Shown here one piece after another: positions 5,799 through 8,472 of a DNA stretch of 8,472 nt. The translations under genes and the position numbers were made by a program. Under the pieces are notes generated by a model that saw only the letters and a program-made list of their open reading frames with translations, was not told the DNA's origin and did not search any database. The DNA is from Phycisphaerae bacterium (GTDB taxonomy: Bacteria; Planctomycetota; Phycisphaerae; Sedimentisphaerales; SG8-4). The stretch spans positions 1 to 8,472 of the forward strand of contig JAUXAH010000067.1 of the NCBI GenBank assembly GCA_030614945.1, written 5' to 3'. Position 1 is the first letter of the stretch. The number at the start of each line of letters is the position of its first letter.

Positions 5799-6048
5799 AG
5801 GTTGGGCAAATAAAGCAGGTGAGGTCGGCCTACTTTGTTTGGCACGGCCGCCTATGTATTAAAGCAATTAGTCCAACTATATAATCCTGCCGGGGGGATA
5901 GTTCGGCAGTAGCATCCAGGCAGGATTGAAAATAACGCTTCTCGTTTGTGGGGACTTTGAGTGTAGCCCCGATGCATCGAGGCAGGGGGGGACGTATAAG
6001 TTTCTTTCCGAGTTGGGCCTCTGCGTCCTGTGCGCAGGGGCTTTTTTT
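5799..6048 (+). ncRNA. Putative structured RNA of about 250 nt, class unknown
   Basis: This non-coding stretch is bounded by a promoter and a strong intrinsic terminator. Paired segments read from the sequence are: 5801-5807 with 5871-5877 (7 bp), enclosing 5822-5830 with 5846-5853 (8 bp, one bulged U); 5883-5891 with 5919-5927 (9 perfect bp); 5950-5953 with 5967-5970; and the terminator stem. Competing pairs exist: 5887-5892 with 5904-5909 (CTGCCG/CGGCAG) excludes the 9-bp hairpin, and 5983-5989 with 6018-6024 excludes the terminator. It may be a stand-alone small RNA or a leader with a switchable terminator ahead of nrdR, which has its own promoter downstream. It does not match SRP RNA, tmRNA, RNase P RNA, or the TPP, cobalamin, SAM, FMN or c-di-GMP riboswitch signatures as I know them. 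A TTG-initiated reading frame (5926-6120) runs through the terminator and is not credible as a gene. Confidence 0.5.
6017..6048 (+). terminator. Intrinsic (Rho-independent) terminator
   Basis: GCCTCTGCG (6017-6025) pairs with CGCAGGGGC (6033-6041) over 9 bp with a single G-U, closing a 7-nt loop. Seven Ts follow at 6042-6048. This is the clearest terminator in the window and ends the RNA that starts near 5799. Confidence 0.85.
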
Positions 6049-6191
6049 ACAAAAAAATCACCGGCGAAAAGAGCTGTGAGTTTTTTTAAGCTTTTTTCAT
6101 TAGTGCTTATCCAGCCGTAGATTGCCAGCGACCAAAATAAAACTTAACAGCTTGAGAATCAGGCCGGTTAGCAGCTTCCACAAGTTTTTTT

Positions 6192-6219
6192 TTGACATAC
6201 TATATATTGCCCTTAGAAT
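6192..6219 (+). promoter_or_regulatory. nrdR promoter
   Basis: A perfect TTGACA (-35, 6192-6197) and a TAGAAT (-10, 6214-6219, 5/6 match) are 16 nt apart, with a T-tract immediately upstream. Transcription should start near 6226, giving a leader of about 73 nt before the nrdR GTG. An NrdR-box core lies inside the spacer, so this promoter is probably repressible. Confidence 0.7.
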
Positions 6220-6243
6220 ATGCAAACCAGCGAGATGTTGTGT
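6197..6243 (+). promoter_or_regulatory. Tandem NrdR boxes (operator)
   Basis: The 16-nt NrdR-box consensus is acaCwAtATaTwGtgt. Box 1 (6197-6212) has the full core CTATATATTG at 6200-6209. Box 2 (6228-6243) is weaker: it matches at 11 of 16 positions, including the core C and G and the TGT end. The boxes start 31 bp apart, three helical turns, which is the usual spacing of paired NrdR sites. Box 1 sits between -35 and -10 and box 2 at the start point, so binding would block RNA polymerase and make nrdR autoregulated. Confidence 0.65.
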
Positions 6244-6298
6244 TGTCTTGGTGAGCTGTGAATAGTTTTTCGTGAATTTTTTGAGGTGGGCTTGGCTT

Positions 6299-6799
6299 GT
6301 GAGGTGTCCCTTTTGCAAGGAGGATCGGGATAGGGTTGTTGATTCGCGTTCAAGCGATGTCGGTAGAGTAATCAGACGCCGCCGTCAATGCCTGGTGTGC
6401 AAAAGACGTTTTACCACCTATGAAAAGATAGGCGAAAGCTTTAAGCTCTACGTGGTGAAAAAAGACAAATCTCGGATTCCTTATGACAGGGACAAAATCA
6501 TTGGTGGTTTGCAGAAGGCTTGTTACAAGAGACCTGTCTCTGCAGAGCAGATTCGACAAATTGCTGACAAGGTGGAAGAAAGTATATTCCGGAACTTCGA
6601 CAAAGAAGTTTCATCAGCCTTTATCGGCGAAAGCGTAATGAAGCACCTTCGCCGGGTCGATAAGGTTGCGTATATTCGTTTTGCGAGTGTCTATCGTGAT
6701 TTCAAGGATGCGGGCGAATTGATTGAAGAAGTCAGTCACGTTATTCAGCAAGCCGACCATCTTGGACAGCCGACGTTTTTCAACGGGCCGCAAGAGTAA
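6299..6799 (+). CDS. nrdR: Transcriptional repressor NrdR
   Basis: NrdR represses ribonucleotide reductase genes when bound ATP/dATP reports sufficient dNTPs. The protein from GTG 6299 is 166 residues. It has the zinc ribbon with CPFC (Cys3, Cys6) and CLVC (Cys31, Cys34), the DNA-binding basic run RRRRQ between them, the FTTYE boundary, and an ATP-cone (about 49-139) ending in VAYIRFASVYRDF. The GTG is chosen because the family begins (M)RCPFC and GAGGTG (6283-6288) lies 10 nt upstream; a longer in-frame start at 6272 would add nine residues not seen in the family. The C-terminal tail after 140 is variable in the family. Upstream are the paired NrdR boxes. Downstream, 78 nt away, is another ATP-cone gene, probably in the same transcript. 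Confidence 0.95.
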   Translation: MRCPFCKEDRDRVVDSRSSDVGRVIRRRRQCLVCKRRFTTYEKIGESFKLYVVKKDKSRIPYDRDKIIGGLQKACYKRPVSAEQIRQIADKVEESIFRNFDKEVSSAFIGESVMKHLRRVDKVAYIRFASVYRDFKDAGELIEEVSHVIQQADHLGQPTFFNGPQE

Positions 6800-6877
6800 G
6801 CGCTCCTCGACTCACAACGACTCAGGAGGCATAGTGGTTGTTAAATCTTGCAAGGAAGCAAAAAGGAGGGGATACAG

Positions 6878-7453
6878 ATGCAGCTTAAAGTCATAAAAGC
6901 AGACGGCACTGTCGAAGAATACCTGCACACAAAGGTTATAGGGACTATCAGCAACGCTCTTGGCAGGATTGATCAGGCGGATATATGCATTGCAGAGCAG
7001 CTTGCCGAGGTGGTGACATATTTTCTTTATCGCAGACAAAAAGGCCGTGCCGTAACCAGCAGCGAGATCTTTTCCATGATTAAGGCGGCCCTGACGGCTA
7101 CGAGGTATGAAGAAGCCGCAGTTGCGCTGAGTGAGCACCATTTTGAGCGCAAGCTTAAACGTTCCCGAATTGAGGTTGTTTCGATTGATATTCAGGAACT
7201 GGCCGATGCCGAGCTGCTTGCTGAGGCCCAGGAATTCGACAGCAGGTGTCGGTGGGACAAGTCCAGAATAGTCGAAGATTTGGTGACCAGGCATAACGTT
7301 TCTCTGCAAACGGCCAGAACAATTGCTTCGATGGTTGAGGAGAAAATCTTCAGCATTGGAATCACACTGGTTCCGGCCAGTTTAATAAAGCAGCTTGTTC
7401 TGGGCGACGCCGCTGCGGTGCTGCAGGCACAGCGCCAGTTGCAGACTGTTTAA
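6878..7453 (+). CDS. Stand-alone ATP-cone protein, probably with two cones
   Basis: The 191-residue protein opens with a canonical ATP-cone (about 3-92): VIKADGTVEEYLHTKV, where cones bind the nucleotide near the VxKxDG strand, then the helices up to EEAAVALSEHHFERK. After a linker (VVSIDIQELADAELLAEAQE), residues 126-180 (WDKSRIVEDLV...ARTIASMVEEKIFSIGITLVPASLIKQLVLGD) resemble the helical part of a second, degenerate cone. No ribonucleotide reductase catalytic domain, zinc ribbon or DNA-binding motif is present. ATP-cones sense ATP versus dATP, so a dNTP-sensing regulatory role is inferred, perhaps acting on NrdR or on a cone-less reductase. ATG 6878 has the strong AGGAGGG (6864-6870) 7 nt upstream. 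The gene is too orderly to be a broken reductase fragment. Confidence 0.85.
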   Translation: MQLKVIKADGTVEEYLHTKVIGTISNALGRIDQADICIAEQLAEVVTYFLYRRQKGRAVTSSEIFSMIKAALTATRYEEAAVALSEHHFERKLKRSRIEVVSIDIQELADAELLAEAQEFDSRCRWDKSRIVEDLVTRHNVSLQTARTIASMVEEKIFSIGITLVPASLIKQLVLGDAAAVLQAQRQLQTV

Positions 7454-7458
7454 GGCAT

Positions 7459-7535
7459 ATCTCGCATTTCGTATCTCTCCCCGTCCTCCGTCCTCCGTCT
7501 CCTCCCTTCATAATTCGTTATTCCTTATTCGGTTG
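7459..7535. repeat. Long degenerate heptanucleotide array
   Basis: Eleven 7-nt units follow each other from 7459: ATCTCGC, ATTTCGT, ATCTCTC, CCCGTCC, TCCGTCC, TCCGTCT, CCTCCCT, TCATAAT, TCGTTAT, TCCTTAT and TCGGTTG. Neighbouring units resemble each other most, so the array drifts from a GAGAT-like to a CCGTCC-like to a TTAT-like type, as expected of stepwise duplication with mutation. It begins 6 nt after the ATP-cone stop codon. Confidence 0.7.
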
Positions 7536-7576
7536 GGTGGCAGCCTCAAGCGTAGCTTGGGGATGGCTCCGCCCCG

Positions 7577-7681
7577 CCATTGCGAAGCAATCTCAAAACT
7601 GCTTAGCCCCCAAATTTATTTGGCGGTTTATCCACCGCGTCCCAATCTCTCCCTCCGTCATCCTAAGCGCAAGCGAAGGAT
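7577..7681. repeat. Gap with several short palindromes
   Basis: No gene is seen in 7454-7798. After the heptamer array it holds a short palindrome ATTGC-GAA-GCAAT (7579-7591), a perfect CCAAAT/ATTTGG hairpin (7610-7615, 7618-7623), GCGGT/ACCGC (7623-7627, 7634-7638), and a copy of the 5541-5705 repeat family with stem ATCCT/AGGAT (7660-7664, 7677-7681) and loop AAGCGCAAGCGA. GC-rich inverted segments also occur at 7547-7575. Some could act as weak bidirectional terminators between the converging genes, but none has a T-run. Confidence 0.65.
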
Positions 7682-7798
7682 ATTTCTTCTGTCATTTGAC
7701 ACTTGATGCGGAATCTCCCTTCATTACCGGGATTATGGCACGCACGAACATGTCAAGACAGTTGAGGATGTTCTAAATCTGGAAATCTTCGCTCGCTG

Positions 7799-8472
7799 CT
7801 ATACGCCTTTAACCCGCATCCGCACCGAGTAGAAGGAGGTTTGGGCCGTGATAAAGAGCGTCCGTTTATCCTTGCCGCCGAAACAGACATTGGCAGGCCT
7901 TTCCGGGACTTCAATCGTTTCAATTTTTTCGCCCTTTTTGTTGTAAACCAATACCGCACTTGTCGTCAGGTAAACGTTCCCCTCATTGTCTAGAGTCATC
8001 CCGTCAGAACCTTCCGGAGCAAAAAACTTTTTATTCGACAGCGTTCCGTCTTTATTGATTGTGTACACAAAGGTCTTCTTCCCGCCGTGGTCGGTAACGT
8101 AAAGCTTTTTGCCGTTTCGAGTCCCTATTATTCCGTTAGGCCTGACCATGTCATCGATTACCCGGATCAGCTTCTTACGGTCTGGCGAGAGGTAATAGAC
8201 ATGTTCGCCGTCCTGCTCCAGGTTATCTCTGCGCCCGTAGCGGGGGTCGGTAAAGTAAATACCGCCTTTCGGGTCAATCCACAGGTCGTTGAGACTGTTG
8301 AACCGTTTGTTCTCGTACTTATCAGCCAGCGCCGTAACTTTACCTTTCGGGTCGATGGACACTAACCGCCGTCCGCCTCCTTCACAGGCCAGCAGGTTGC
8401 CCTTCTTATCAAAGTAAAGCCCGTTTGACCCACCTGAATTCGCACGAAACGTTGACAGTTTACCGTCCAGCG
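7799..8472 (-). CDS. SMP-30/gluconolactonase/LRE family beta-propeller protein (5' end missing)
   Basis: The gene reads from beyond the right edge to TAG at 7799-7801. In total 223 C-terminal residues are visible, and the frame is open to the edge, so the GTG at 8362 is internal and not a start. Features of the six-bladed propeller are GSNGLYFDKKGNLLACE (about 14-30 of the visible part), NSLNDLWIDPKGGIYFTDPRYG (58-79), RPNG with Asn112 and GSDGMTLDNEGNVY with Asp156. Asn112 and Asp156 correspond to metal ligands of SMP-30 lactonases. The Glu ligand would be in the missing N-terminus, about 70-90 residues. Relatives hydrolyse sugar lactones or other esters and are often secreted; the signal sequence, if any, lies outside the window. 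It converges on the ATP-cone gene and is unrelated to it in function. Confidence 0.88.
   Translation of the reverse strand, partial: LDGKLSTFRANSGGSNGLYFDKKGNLLACEGGGRRLVSIDPKGKVTALADKYENKRFNSLNDLWIDPKGGIYFTDPRYGRRDNLEQDGEHVYYLSPDRKKLIRVIDDMVRPNGIIGTRNGKKLYVTDHGGKKTFVYTINKDGTLSNKKFFAPEGSDGMTLDNEGNVYLTTSAVLVYNKKGEKIETIEVPERPANVCFGGKDKRTLFITAQTSFYSVRMRVKGV

Noticed and set aside
5799..6048. Cobalamin riboswitch controlling nrdR
   Set aside because: A B12 riboswitch before nrd genes would be plausible, but no B12-box or other conserved cobalamin-aptamer segment is visible.
5926..6120. Open frame of 64 codons on the plus strand
   Set aside because: It starts with TTG and no ribosome-binding site, lies on the structured RNA and runs through the terminator and its T-run; the protein resembles nothing.
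6100..6318. 72-codon minus-strand frame ahead of nrdR
   Set aside because: It overlaps the start of nrdR, the NrdR boxes and the promoter; its composition is that of AT-rich non-coding DNA.
7732..7756. TTGACA and CATAAT on the minus strand after the ATP-cone gene
   Set aside because: The spacing is only 13 nt and no gene starts downstream on that strand in the gap.
8360..8362. GTG as the start of the SMP-30 family gene
   Set aside because: The frame and clear family sequence (GSNGLYFDKKGN) continue upstream to the window edge, so the gene is truncated by the window.

Overview
The window looks like chromosomal housekeeping DNA from a Gram-negative-type bacterium, most likely an uncultured planctomycete of the Phycisphaerae/Sedimentisphaerales kind. 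This placement is inference. It rests on the pairing of nrdR with a small stand-alone ATP-cone gene, an archaeal-style thymidylate synthase, loose gene packing and repeat-rich gaps; no rRNA or other marker is present to confirm it. No CRISPR, tRNA, rRNA, transposase or phage gene was seen.

Layout. Positions 1-125 (minus) hold the first 41 codons of a secreted protein. Positions 376-3031 (minus) hold a compact operon read ribE -> pdxA -> rsmA: riboflavin synthase alpha subunit, 4-hydroxythreonine-4-phosphate dehydrogenase (PLP synthesis) and the 16S rRNA dimethyltransferase. pdxA-rsmA is the same gene pair as in E. coli. A divergent AT-rich gap (3032-3154) carries the operon promoter. Positions 3155-5466 (plus) hold a membrane-anchored coiled-coil protein, a thymidylate synthase with no normal start codon, and a parvulin-type peptidyl-prolyl isomerase without a signal peptide. 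Positions 5467-6298 have no protein gene but hold a cluster of palindromic repeats, a probable 250-nt RNA with its own promoter and a strong intrinsic terminator, and the nrdR promoter with two NrdR boxes. Positions 6299-7453 (plus) hold nrdR and a stand-alone double ATP-cone protein. After another repeat-filled gap, 7799-8472 (minus) is the 3' part of an SMP-30/gluconolactonase-family gene.

How the genes fit together. The left operon joins two cofactor pathways with ribosome maturation. The right half has a deoxynucleotide theme: thymidylate synthase, the ribonucleotide-reductase repressor NrdR, and a second nucleotide-sensing ATP-cone protein beside it.

Two unexplained layers stand out. 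First, at least six gaps or gene junctions are built of degenerate 7-nt units. In places these units supply a promoter -35 box, a ribosome-binding site, the end of a coding region and start/stop overlaps. Second, a family of short palindromes keeps pairing while the stem sequence changes from copy to copy. The best candidates for something undescribed are these two repeat families, the terminated RNA at 5799-6048, the double ATP-cone protein beside NrdR, and the non-canonical start of the thymidylate synthase.
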